In this document: positions 19,706 through 27,983 of the stretch, piece after piece | How the letters are laid out: each line of letters opens with the position of its first letter | How positions within the stretch are numbered: position 1 is the first letter of the stretch | Assembly: GCA_963931865.1 (NCBI GenBank) | Contig: OZ007509.1 | Span: 12,699,671 to 12,763,670, forward strand | Direction of reading: 5' to 3' | DNA length: 64,000 bases | Source: Axinella damicornis | Taxonomy: Eukaryota; Porifera; Demospongiae; Axinellida; Axinellidae | Position numbers and translations under genes: made by a program | Notes under the pieces: generated by a model | What the model saw: only the letters and a program-made list of their open reading frames with translations | What the model was told of the DNA's origin: nothing | Databases searched by the model: none

Positions 19706-22700
19706 CTAGTTTGACATGGCACGAGAGAGTGCATCTGCGTTTCCATTTGCTCTTCCCGAACGATGGCACACTGAAAACTGGTAAGGTTGCAGAGATAAAC
19801 TCCACCGTGTCAACCGAGGATTGTTATCTTTCAAACGGTCCAACCACACGAGTGAACGATGATCTGTTTGTATCTGGAATGGTCTTCCCAGTAGGTAGAC
19901 CTTGAAGGCTTGCACTGCGAGCTTTATCGCCAAACACTCCTTTTCAACCGTTGAGTAACGTTCCTCCCTGGGTAGGAACTTCCGACTGAAATAAGCCACC
20001 GGGTAGTCTTGGCCCGTGGCGTCACATTGGCTGAGAACTGCACCAACTCCTCTATCAGACGCATCGGTTTGAAGGACAAATGGTTTGTCAAAATCATGAC
20101 TCTGTAGTACCGGGGTGGCACATAGCAATTGCTTCAGTTGCTGGAATGCATGCTCACAGTTGGCAGTCCACGGCACTAATTGTGTTGGGGCTGCTTTCTT
20201 GGTCAGATCGCTGAGGGGTGCTGCAATGGATGCGTAGTCAGGGATGAATCTTCTGTAGTAGCCAGCCAAACCCAAAAATACTCTCACTTGCTTCTTGGTG
20301 TGAGGCACGGGAAATTCTTTGACTGCTTGTATCTTTACAGGATCAGGACGTACAAGTCCACTTCCAACGATGTGTCCCAAGTATACACATTGAGCCATCC
20401 CAAATTGACATTTCTTGGCTTTCGCAGTTAGTCCTGCACTCGGAAGACGTTGTAGCACTTCACGGACATGCTGGAGGTGTTCTTCCCATGTCTTACTGAA
20501 GATCACCAGGTCATCCAGATACACTGCTGAGAAGGGTTCCAGTCCCTGCACCACCTTGTCCATTAAGCGCTGAAAAGTGGCTGGAGCACCTTGGAGACCG
20601 AAGGGCATGACGTTAAACTGGTAAAACCCAAAAGGTGTGGCAAATGCTGTCTTTGGCCGGGATTCCTTTTCCACAGGCACCTGCCAGTAGCCACGAGTGA
20701 GGTCCATTGTGGATATGAAACAGGACTTGCCTAAACGGTCAATCAAGTCATCGATTCTTGGCATCGGGTAGGCGTCCATCTCTGAAACTCCATTCAGGCG
20801 ACGATAGTCTACACATAGCCGCAACGACCCATCCTTTTTCTTGACAAGTACAACTGGTGCACTCCACTCACTTGACGAAGGTTCAATGATGCCCTGTTGC
20901 AGCATGTCTTGTAACTCTTTCTTCACAGTCTCCCGGTATGCATGCGGCAATCTGTAGGGGGGTAGTCTCACTGGGCGTGAATCTCCTGTTCTTATGTGAT
21001 GTTCTGCCAACATGGTACGGCCCGGGTAGTTCCGCATCACATCAGAGTGCTCTTCTAGCAAAGCCTCAACCTCAGCACGCTGTCCCGCGCTTAGCTGTTC
21101 CCCAAACGAGGGTTGCTCAACTCCACTTGACTCGGAGCCTTCATTCCAAACTGGCACATCATCCTGGTCAGTGTCGGTAACATCTTCACAATAGTAGCCG
21201 GTGGCCTCCGGGGCATGCCACGAACGCAACATGTTCACGTGGAATATCCGCTTTCTCTTTCTGCGATCGTGCATGTCGACTTGGTAGTTGACCCTTCCCA
21301 CACGCTTCAGCACCGAATACGGACCTTGCCATTGGGCCAACAGCTTGCTAGTGGAAGTTGGGAGTAGGACCAACACTTGGTCTCCAGCTGTGAACTCTCT
21401 TTGACGGGCCCCCTTGTCATACCATAGCTTCTGCTTTTCTTGGGCTTTGCTCAGATTTTGCTGAACCAAATCCGTCATCTTCATCATCTTGTCTCTCATT
21501 GATAATACGTGTGACACTACACTCTCATCACTTCTCTTGCTGACCTCCCAGGCTTTCCGCAAGACATCCAGTGGACCATTAACTGCACGACCGTACAGCA
21601 GCTCGAATGGTGAAAATCCCGTTGAAGCTTGAGGCACCTCCCGATATGCGAACAGCAGGTATGGGAGCATCTTATCCCAATCTTTCCCTTCATTGATTGC
21701 TGCCTTTCGTAGCATTGACTTGAGGGTCTTGTTGAACCGCTCGACGAGGCCGTCCGTTTGCGGGTGGTAGGGACTCGTTCGAATTGGGTGTACATGCAGC
21801 ATCCTGTACAATTCGGCCAGCAGTTGTGATGTGAAGTTGCTGCCCTGATCTGTCAAAATTTCCTCCGGAACACCAACACGAGCAAATACTTTCACTAATT
21901 CTTCAGCAATGTGCTCGGCATCGATCGATCGTAGGGCGACTGCTTCTGGGTAGCGTGTGGCATAGTCACACATCACTAGAATATAGCGATTGCCATGTCG
22001 ACTACGGGGCAATGGACCCACAATATCCATCGCCATTCTCTGGAATGGTGTGTCGATGATGGGGAGTGGCATCAAGGGTGCACGCTTGGTCTTGTATTTG
22101 GACGTCTTCTGACACGGACCACAACTGTGACAGAATTCCGCAAAATCTCGGTACAAGGTTGGCCAGTAGAACCTTTGCAAGATCCGACTAGCTGTCTTAT
22201 CCTTTCCCAGGTGGCCAGCGAGGGGAATTTCGTGAGCTAACTGTAGTACCGTCTTCCGGCATTGCAGAGGCAGCACTAACTGTTCCACTGCCATGTCTTC
22301 TGAGTCTCGCCCTGGTGGGATCCACCGTCTGTACACCAAGCCGTCTCTCCTGAAGAACCCAACTCCTGCAGTAGAGGGACTCCCGTCGGCAGCCTTCCCG
22401 ATTGCTTCCAGGGTAGTGTCTGACTCTTGGAGCGTCTTCAGTTCCTCTGCTGTGATGTCCAAGGTATGTCTGGTAGGGGGTTGATCCTCGCTGTTCTTTG
22501 GAGTGTACTGTTTTCGATTCTCTCGCTTCTGGTTCCTGGTGAGTTTCTTTCTCTCTTGTCCCCCTTCAAACAATTCCTCGTCTAGCTCTCTCAGCTCGAC
22601 AGGTATATCGGTCTCTTCCTCCTGATTCCCTTGTATTGTGGTGACATCTTCGGGTTCCGTGGTCACTCCTATCCTGTCTAAGGTGGTTGGTTGCACCCCA

Positions 22701-23713
22701 GATCTCTGCTCTCTCAGTTGCTGCTCAGCCTCCTCCTCGAGCTGTTGCCTCGCTCTGGCTCTGGTCACCACTAAGGCATTCTCAATCTTTGTCTCTGACC
22801 CTAGTAGCTCACCACTTAGTAGCTCTGGAAGTTGTGGAACATCTGTTCCAAGCAATACAGCCATAGGCAGTTGGTCGGCTACTGCCGCTTGTATCTCAAA
22901 CGATTGCCCTTCAATCTCCACTTCCACCTGCGCCAGAGGGTATAGGACTGTATCTCCGTGTGCACAGCGTATGGCAACTGCTTCTCCCTCCAACAGTTTC
23001 TCCTTGGGTACCAGACTCCGGTGCACGAGCGTCCTTGAACAGCCCGTATCAAGCAGGATATCGTCAACTGCCTTCCCTTCCACAAGTCCAGCTTTGGAAA
23101 CACCGGTCTTCTCATGCCCTGGTGTCCTCGTTCCTGACCCTCCCCTGGGGTCGATCCACTTTTCTCCGCAGAACATGGCATTGTGAGGGCAGTTGGATGA
23201 ATAGTGCCCCTTCTTGTGGCAATTGAAGCATTCAATGTCTTTCAGATCTCTCTTTGGCCTCTCCAGTGTCTTGCTGGTGTCTGGCCTGCTTCTCTCCTGG
23301 TCACGTGGTCTGAACACAGTCCGACAATCTCTCACATGATGCCCTAGCTTGCCACATCTGTGACAGGATCGAACTTGAGGGTGAGTTGGAACGTTTGCTG
23401 ATTTCCGGCTCACTGGTACTGATGCTTCCCCCGCGTTTTGCTTCCTTGCTTGTACGTAATCATCTGCCAGTTGACCCGCCTCCATGCTGGTTTTTGGCTT
23501 CCTTTCTTTCACCCAGACTCGAACGTCCTCGGGAAGCGTGTTCACCAACTGCTCCAGGATCACCAGATCTTTCAGTTCTTCTTTCGTTTCGCACCGTTGC
23601 ATCCACTTTTCTGCTAGGTCGCCTAGCCTCGCCGCCAGCTCCCGGTTGGTTTCACCTTGCTTTCTCGAGATCGATCGAAATCGTTGCCTGTAACTCTCCT
23701 CGTTGATGTCATA
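19706..23713 (-). CDS. Gag C-terminus and Pol (PR-IN-RT-RH) of the LTR element
   Basis: This is the open frame after the gag stop; its first ATG is at 23602, giving 1298 residues. Numbering from there, the CCHC knuckles are at 80-93 and 125-138. The protease is around DTG at 185-187. The integrase zinc region has H457/H464/C491/C494 and the core D526, D585 and E621, followed by a GPY/F-type module (WQGPYSVLKRVG). The reverse transcriptase has LVKKKDGSLRLCVDYRRLN and the YLDD catalytic box. RNase H has QTDASDRGVGAV, TVEKECLAI, QTDHRSLVW and a terminal NADALSR. All key catalytic residues are present. It copies element RNA into DNA and integrates it. The gag part upstream of 23602 is in the same frame but lies behind a stop. 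Confidence 0.93.
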   Translation of the reverse strand, partial: YDINEESYRQRFRSISRKQGETNRELAARLGDLAEKWMQRCETKEELKDLVILEQLVNTLPEDVRVWVKERKPKTSMEAGQLADDYVQARKQNAGEASVPVSRKSANVPTHPQVRSCHRCGKLGHHVRDCRTVFRPRDQERSRPDTSKTLERPKRDLKDIECFNCHKKGHYSSNCPHNAMFCGEKWIDPRGGSGTRTPGHEKTGVSKAGLVEGKAVDDILLDTGCSRTLVHRSLVPKEKLLEGEAVAIRCAHGDTVLYPLAQVEVEIEGQSFEIQAAVADQLPMAVLLGTDVPQLPELLSGELLGSETKIENALVVTRARARQQLEEEAEQQLREQRSGVQPTTLDRIGVTTEPEDVTTIQGNQEEETDIPVELRELDEELFEGGQERKKLTRNQKRENRKQYTPKNSEDQPPTRHTLDITAEELKTLQESDTTLEAIGKAADGSPSTAGVGFFRRDGLVYRRWIPPGRDSEDMAVEQLVLPLQCRKTVLQLAHEIPLAGHLGKDKTASRILQRFYWPTLYRDFAEFCHSCGPCQKTSKYKTKRAPLMPLPIIDTPFQRMAMDIVGPLPRSRHGNRYILVMCDYATRYPEAVALRSIDAEHIAEELVKVFARVGVPEEILTDQGSNFTSQLLAELYRMLHVHPIRTSPYHPQTDGLVERFNKTLKSMLRKAAINEGKDWDKMLPYLLFAYREVPQASTGFSPFELLYGRAVNGPLDVLRKAWEVSKRSDESVVSHVLSMRDKMMKMTDLVQQNLSKAQEKQKLWYDKGARQREFTAGDQVLVLLPTSTSKLLAQWQGPYSVLKRVGRVNYQVDMHDRRKRKRIFHVNMLRSWHAPEATGYYCEDVTDTDQDDVPVWNEGSESSGVEQPSFGEQLSAGQRAEVEALLEEHSDVMRNYPGRTMLAEHHIRTGDSRPVRLPPYRLPHAYRETVKKELQDMLQQGIIEPSSSEWSAPVVLVKKKDGSLRLCVDYRRLNGVSEMDAYPMPRIDDLIDRLGKSCFISTMDLTRGYWQVPVEKESRPKTAFATPFGFYQFNVMPFGLQGAPATFQRLMDKVVQGLEPFSAVYLDDLVIFSKTWEEHLQHVREVLQRLPSAGLTAKAKKCQFGMAQCVYLGHIVGSGLVRPDPVKIQAVKEFPVPHTKKQVRVFLGLAGYYRRFIPDYASIAAPLSDLTKKAAPTQLVPWTANCEHAFQQLKQLLCATPVLQSHDFDKPFVLQTDASDRGVGAVLSQCDATGQDYPVAYFSRKFLPREERYSTVEKECLAIKLAVQAFKVYLLGRPFQIQTDHRSLVWLDRLKDNNPRLTRWSLSLQPYQFSVCHRSGRANGNADALSRAMSN

Positions 23714-23716
23714 TCA
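23714..23716 (-). other. In-frame stop (TGA) inside gag
   Basis: The plus-strand text TCA reads TGA in the gag-pol frame. It lies between the gag text IND/YRQRF downstream and the upstream gag half. A single CG-to-TG type change would explain it. It separates the two parts of what is otherwise one frame. Confidence 0.75.
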
Positions 23717-23729
23717 CCGAAGAATCGCT

Positions 23730-23738
23730 TTCTTTAGC
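23730..23738. repeat. 9-bp target duplication TTCTTTAGC (left), matched at 24417-24425
   Basis: TTCTTTAGC lies directly outside both ends (GGGCAACTGG ... CCAGTTGCCC) of the foldback element inserted in gag. Confidence 0.9.
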
Positions 23739-24416
23739 GGGCAACTGGAAAAGCAGGGAACGGGAAACGGGACGGGAACGGGAACGGGAACGGAAACGGG
23801 AACGGAAACGGGAACGGGAACGACACGAGCGGGCTGCTATACTGTCTATTTCACTTCGCTTCAAACCACCAAACTGAGGCAAGCGACAGCGTGGTATATA
23901 GGACTGGGATATTTGGTCCGGCAGGAAGTAGGTAGCTAATGGCACTTCGTTGCTCTAGCTAGCTACCCGCTGGACAAATTTTCAGTTGCGTTTATAAATT
24001 GAACACGTTTGATATCATGCGTGAGCTCGAGTATGCAACAACCTGGTACATGTACGCTATACATGTCTCCGTACGCAACACGAAATTGTTGATGCATGAT
24101 TGAAAAATTCACTGTACAGCAGTGTTGTGTGGAACCGACCACAGTAGCTATGAGCATATTAGCATACTAGTTTTCAGTTAGTCGCTGCGCCGTCCGTGGA
24201 TCCGGACGTGATGGCTGCTTCACATATTAATGCTGTGCTGACCAGACCGGCCTACCACGCTGTCGCTTGCCTCAGTTTGGTGGTTTGAAGCGAAGTGAAA
24301 TAGACAGTATAGCAGCCCGCTCGTGTCGTTCCCGTTTCCGTTCCCGTTTCCGTTCCCGTTTCCGTTCCCGTTCCCGTTCCCGTCCCGTTTCCCGTTCCCT
24401 GCTTTTCCAGTTGCCC
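23739..24416. mobile_element. Foldback element with (GGGAAC)n arms, inserted in gag
   Basis: It is 678 bp, with long inverted arms (about 157 bp left, 164 bp right) starting GGGCAACTGGAAAAGCAGGG. Each arm then carries a run of GGGAAC/GGAAAC hexamers and ends near GCGACAGCGTGGTA. The middle (23896-24252) is unique with no ORF of note. Hexamer arrays inside the arms are a feature of Foldback-type elements, and a 9-bp duplication is typical of Mutator-like transposases. The family is not assigned. The element plus one duplication copy is 687 bp (229 codons), so the insertion leaves the flanking gag halves in the same frame. Confidence 0.88.
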
Positions 24417-24425
24417 TTCTTTAGC

Positions 24426-25072
24426 TGGGCGTAGTCTTTCGCATCTTCTGGGTTCATCGCCGCGTAGGCTTGTTGCGCCTTGCCGACAAGCTGGGAGGCT
24501 AGCTTGAAAGCCCACCGTTCCTCCCGGATCTCATATGCCTTCATGAGGCGCTCGAATGTAGTGAGGTAAGCCTCGATATCGTCTTCCTCGGTGAGTTTGG
24601 CCACTTTGACGTCCCTGTCTCTGTCCAGTTTCAGCGCAGCTGTGTCCCCTTGTCTCTGGACTCCCTCCACGAGTCCCTTCAGCAGTTTCATCTGCTGTCC
24701 CATCTCTTCTTCTCGCCGCGCGGTCTCTTCAACTCGGCGACGACGTTCTTCCCTGAGCTCCTCCTCCCGCTTCGCGCGCTCTTCCAGGAGTTCCTCCTCT
24801 CGCCGCTTGAGCTCCTCATCTCTCCTTTCGCGCTCCTCCAGGCGTTCCTCCTCTCGCCGCCTGAGCTCCTCATCTCTCCGTGCGCGCTCCTCCAGGCGTT
24901 CCTCCTCTCGCCGTTTGAGCTCCTCCTCTCTCCGTGCGCGCTCTTCGGCAACCTCCTTCTCTCGGATTTGCCTGTCTTCGAGCAATGCTTTCAATATCTC
25001 GGCCAATGCCAATCCTCCTTCTGCCATTGTACTCTCTGTTTTCTTGTAGCTCGCTCCTGACCGTGTTGTCAT
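24426..25072 (-). pseudogene. Gag N-terminal half of the LTR element
   Basis: The ATG at 25072 (MTTRSG) or 25027 (MAEGG) starts a frame that is cut by the foldback element. After a short leader comes a very regular charged stretch (about residues 35-125) built from variants of RREEERLEERARRDEEL. It should form one long coiled coil or single alpha helix. Next is a gag core with DDIEAYLTTFERLM and WAFKLASQLVGKAQQAYAAM, similar to the capsid-like region of metazoan gypsy gags. Reading past 24426 enters the foldback arm and yields a meaningless RERERK tail. Confidence 0.8.
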
Positions 25073-25121
25073 GAGATTCTCTCTCAATATTGGGGTCTCG
25101 ACGCTCTCCTACGCCGATCCG

Positions 25122-25139
25122 ATCCCACCGCTGCCACCA
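25122..25139 (-). promoter_or_regulatory. Primer-binding site, tRNA-Leu type
   Basis: Two bases inside the 5' LTR the minus strand reads TGGTGGCAGCGGTGGGAT. This is complementary to the 3' end of leucine tRNAs (ATCCCACCGCTGCCA plus CCA) as I recall them from animals. Confidence 0.75.
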
Positions 25140-25141
25140 AC

Positions 25142-25853
25142 TGTGATAGACTCTGCTCCGACTCGCAGCAGAACTGATCACGCACGGTCTAATTTAGCTA
25201 ACAAGAGGTCCGAGGTTGATGGTCACAAACAACCAATACTTTAATAGACTCACATATGACCAAAGACGATACAAGATGGACAATTACAAGAATAAGAACT
25301 CTGCTTTTATACTTTCCTCCCTAGCAACCTATAGTCCACAAAAGGAAACCACAATCAACAGCTACGATAAATTAAATACAACACATTAACATGGTAGCGT
25401 TCTAATCCTTAGCACATCAACAATCCTAAGCACTAAACAGCAAATCCTTAGTCCCACACATAGGTGTAGTTCACACATTTACACATATAAGTGTAAGTAA
25501 TCAATCAATCAATCAATCAAACTTTTTTGTCACCTGCCAGGAGCAGCCAGCTCATGAGAGCTTATGAGACATTTTACAAAAACACACCAATAACGATAAC
25601 GGAAACGGCACAAGTACAGTAAACGAAGACTTAGATATATAGAGGAACTTCAGTCCATATGGAATATATACAGGGAAGCATAAGAAGACGGTCATGCAGA
25701 CAGGAATTGGGGAGTGCGGGAGAGAAGTATACATAAATATTATTATTATATTTTTATATATGTATATATGGGCCAGTTGATACCAAGGCGGATCTATCCG
25801 GTAGAATTTGCAACGTTGGTCTCTGCAAGGTATATATAGTCCAGTCTGTCACA
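25142..25853 (-). repeat. 5' LTR, 712 bp, enlarged by an insertion
   Basis: It matches the 3' LTR except for the 4-bp indel and a roughly 337-bp insertion between GTGTAAGTA and TATAGTCCAG. Confidence 0.9.
25500..25835 (-). mobile_element. Retroposon fragment with (TTGA)n tail inside the 5' LTR
   Basis: On the minus strand the insertion ends in GACAAAAAAGTTTGATTGAT..., five TTGA units. Short tandem tails of this kind mark the 3' ends of some LINEs and SINEs. There is no RT text. It must be younger than the LTR element because the other LTR lacks it. The target duplication is unclear. Confidence 0.6.
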
Positions 25854-25992
25854 GCACGCTTTCTGGCAAACTATCGCGTTCCTTTCCCATTGAAATTCGA
25901 AAACCACTAGCCTCATTGCCAGGTGATTCCTGAGGTCCAACTGATTCTAGAAAAGTGCCACTTGTGATGGAAGGAGTTTCTGTTTCTGATGC
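25854..25992 (-). CDS. Exon four of the ZU5/death gene, LTR element at its 3' end
   Basis: After an acceptor (TTTACTTACTGTAG) it reads 46 codons plus one base: ASETETPSITSGTFLESVG ... KERDSLPESV, a Ser/Glu-rich linker. It ends in CGTGC, which is one copy of the retrotransposon target duplication. The original donor, C then GTAGAT, survives beyond the element at about 19295. The insertion therefore landed within the last five bases of the exon. Confidence 0.6.
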
Positions 25993-26096
25993 CTACAGTA
26001 AGTAAACCTATAGCTCTTCCATATTATACACAGGCTATACACATTGTCAACTCTATCGTGAAGTATGGATACCGCTGCAAATTATGAACAACATAC

Positions 26097-26288
26097 TTGA
26101 GGTGATAGTGGTGGCGGCAGTGAAGGAGGTCGGATCAAGAAGAAGTTGAACGGTTCTTTTGCTCCCAGCAGCTCCACCCTGTGCACCAGCTCCACAGGCT
26201 GCTCCTGCTGTCCAGTCCACTTCACGTACAACTGGCAGGAGGGCACTCGACGTCCAGGAACAAATCGGTCCACCTGACGTTTTGTGAT
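26097..26288 (-). CDS. Exon three of the ZU5/death gene
   Basis: It lies between TTTTCAATAG and a GTATGT donor and has 64 codons, phase 0. It contains RFVPGRRVPSCQLYVKWTGQ and GAKEPFNFFLIRPP. It follows the ZU5 module where UNC5/PIDD/ankyrin proteins have their UPA-type region. I recognise the wording from sponge ZU5/death proteins but cannot name the domain with certainty. Confidence 0.6.
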
Positions 26289-26411
26289 CTATTGAAAAAA
26301 AATGATCCACTCAGCTAACAAAGAGTTGCAATGAACATTCTTCACAAACTGGAATCAGCAAAATTGGCCATGTAGTTGATGCATGATATGCCAACTCTCA
26401 TACTGACACAC

Positions 26412-26588
26412 ACATGCACTGAGTATTAATAGACTCGCTCCAGGATATGTATGTGGAGTGATAGTCCATCCACTCTCCAGCACAACCCCTTCTTTTGGGA
26501 TATCCAGAGTGATCCTCTCCCTTTCAAACATCACCTCCTGGTCAGGACCCATTCTGGCATTAGTCTCAGCGTACCTGGCATCAACAGC
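26412..26588 (-). CDS. Exon two of the ZU5/death gene (donor uncertain)
   Basis: It starts after CATTGTTGCAG in phase 0: AVDARYAETNARMGPDQEV, then RITLDIPKEGVV and GWTITPHTYPG. The 3' edge is unsure. A phase-0 GTGTGT at 26411 is the best fit, other GTs exist, and the frame stays open to 26355. Confidence 0.5.
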
Positions 26589-26659
26589 CTGCAACAATGG
26601 AAATGAACTCCATGATTAGTGACAATGTTAAGGTCAATTATGGCAGAAAGAATACTTAC

Positions 26660-27176
26660 AGCAATGTGTAATTCCAGATCCCACATGATTGTGAAGTTCA
26701 CCTCCCAGCTGTGGATATCTGCACTGCTGCTGTAGTCGAGTCGGGCACAATAACTGGATAATTCTGATTCATCCTGAGGACATCTGCGAACGAACCACAG
26801 CATCAGTGATGGGCGCCGTGGAGATCGAGAAGCTATCCCAACACCAGAGGAGTGGGTCAAGCTTATGCTCCCATATCGACTGCTAGGAGCAAATACTCCT
26901 CCATTGAGAGTGTTGAACTTTAAGGGAAGATCTTCCTGGGTACACTTAGCAACGACGTACATAAGACTTGATGGATGAACTGTCCGTGATGAACAGTGTT
27001 GGATGTCGTCGGTGACAGGTTTTGCAAAGACGTGGGGAGCGGCTATCCAGTAAATGCCACTGACAAGCTCCGTATCTTCTGGCAACTGACCAGAGAGGGA
27101 GGCCTTGACATGGGCTCGACATTCCTCCACTTCAGGAGGAAGAGCATCTTCTGGCATATACATGTACAGTGGCGGA
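26660..27176 (-). CDS. ZU5 domain exon (3' part, after the inserted element)
   Basis: It reads MPEDALPPEVEECRAHVKAS, then GIYWIAAPHVFAKPVTDDIQ and HCSS, later YGSISLTHSSGVGIAS and SWEVNFTIMWDLELHIA, ending at a perfect GTAAGT donor. The 'PEDALPP' strand and the 'KPVT..IQHC' strand are ZU5 hallmarks, known from UNC5, ankyrins and PIDD, where ZU5 packs against the UPA and death domains. The upstream part of the exon (27876-27983) is separated by a DNA element and is in a different frame once the element is discounted. Confidence 0.7.
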
Positions 27177-27875
27177 TCTAGAAATTTAGAAAGGGTGGTT
27201 CGGTTGGCATACACTGTCACAGCGCACCGCCGAAGGCGGTGCGCAGAGCCGCGAAGCGGCGATCAGTCCGCGCGAAGCGCGGAAAATTATTTTGCGTGTT
27301 CTTTTTAGCGATCAGGAAGCGCTCTCGTAGCATCTCTGTGCATTCTGGACACGTTCCCAGACGCAATGAAGATTGACTAAATAACCAGTAAGTAATCGAT
27401 GTGTGGGGCTCAGGGAGCAGATCATTAAACTCAAAGCCGGCCTAGCCGGCCGCCGGGTTCGCTAGTTAGCTAGTAGCTAGCTAAAGCTACTCTCTAGACT
27501 TATCTTAGGTACAGATGACTCACCAGTTGATGCCGCCCTAGGCCTTTTGGTGAATGTCCATAGATCAAGGCTTTGTTGACCTGTACTCTTACGTTTCGCC
27601 ATCTCTCAGACTATACTCTAGCTGCATTGCTGCTGCACTGCACGTGGCTATTCTCGTCCCCGGCGCGGCCAGAGATTAATCCCCAGCCCAGCCACGTGCT
27701 TTTTCACGCACGCGCGCGCACATTTTCCTGAGCTGAGGACGGGACTAGCTGGCTCGCGCCCCCTACCTTGCCGGCATGCCGCACACGGCTATAGCTCGGT
27801 CGAGCGGCCTTTTTTTTTCTTTTTTTTCTGGGTAGTTCGACCGAACGCAACGAACTACCCCTGGATCCGCCAGTG
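27177..27875. mobile_element. Non-autonomous DNA element, CAGTGGCGGATC ends, 5-bp TSD
   Basis: ATGTA flanks both sides (27172-27176 and 27876-27880). The ends CAGTGGCGGATC and CACTGGCGGATC are inverted with one mismatch. The interior has nested hairpins (GCACCGCCGAAGGCGGTGC; CCGCGCGAAGCGCGG) and GATCAGTCCGCGCGAAGCG, also found inside the element at 37369-37982. There is no transposase. The 5-bp duplication and CA(G/C)TGGCG ends suggest a hAT-like source. Confidence 0.85.
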
Positions 27876-27983
27876 ATGTATATGCAACTTGAACCCGTGG
27901 TCCACCCACTCAAAGCTCTGGGCTCATGCAGCCGGTGTAGGTGAAGGAGGTGTGGTCAATGACCTCAACACCACGCAAGTAGC
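27876..27983 (-). pseudogene. ZU5 exon, 5' part with in-frame stop
   Basis: After an acceptor (CATCTGTTGTAG) the frame reads ATCVVLRSLTTPPSPTPAA, then TGA (27924-27926), then AQSFEWVDHGFKLHIH. The last block is the lead-in strand of the ZU5 region. With the element and one target copy (704 bp) discounted, this frame is offset from the downstream ZU5 frame, so both a stop and a frameshift affect the exon. Confidence 0.6.

Larger units (their letters stand above)
19301..25853 (-). mobile_element. Ty3/gypsy LTR retrotransposon with integrase before RT (Gmr1-like)
   Basis: It is a complete insertion on the minus strand. LTRs lie at 25142-25853 (5') and 19301-19679 (3'), both TG...CA. A 5-bp duplication GCACG flanks it, with a tRNA-Leu-type primer site and a polypurine tract next to the 3' LTR. 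Domain order is Gag, two CCHC knuckles, protease, integrase, reverse transcriptase, RNase H. Ordinary Ty3/gypsy elements place integrase last. The order seen here is that of the Gmr1 group first described in fish and other deuterostomes. Breaks are one TGA in gag, a 678-bp foldback element in gag, and a 337-bp insertion in the 5' LTR. It lies in the sense orientation of the host gene. Confidence 0.93.
18608..27983 (-). pseudogene. ZU5 / death-domain gene, interrupted (gene span)
   Basis: Six exons can be chained in phase on the minus strand: 27983-26660 (ZU5), 26588 to about 26412, 26288-26097, 25992-25854, 19039-18980 and 18882-18608 (death domain). ZU5 followed by a C-terminal death domain is the plan of UNC5, PIDD and ankyrin adaptors. 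Such proteins act at the membrane or in the cytosol in apoptosis/NF-kB-type signalling. Lesions are an in-frame TGA in the first exon (27924-27926), a frame change at the ZU5 start, a 699-bp DNA element in that exon, and a 6.55-kb LTR retrotransposon at the end of exon four. Exons further upstream are not identified. The chain is inferred from phase and splice signals, not from transcripts. Confidence 0.65.

Noticed and set aside
24272..24425. C-terminal extension of the gag half-ORF (RERERK-rich)
   Set aside because: It is translation of the foldback arm's GGGAAC repeats after the insertion point, not gag.
24591..25060. Ser/Arg-rich and Leu/Phe-rich plus-strand ORFs opposite gag
   Set aside because: They are antisense shadows of the charged gag repeat.
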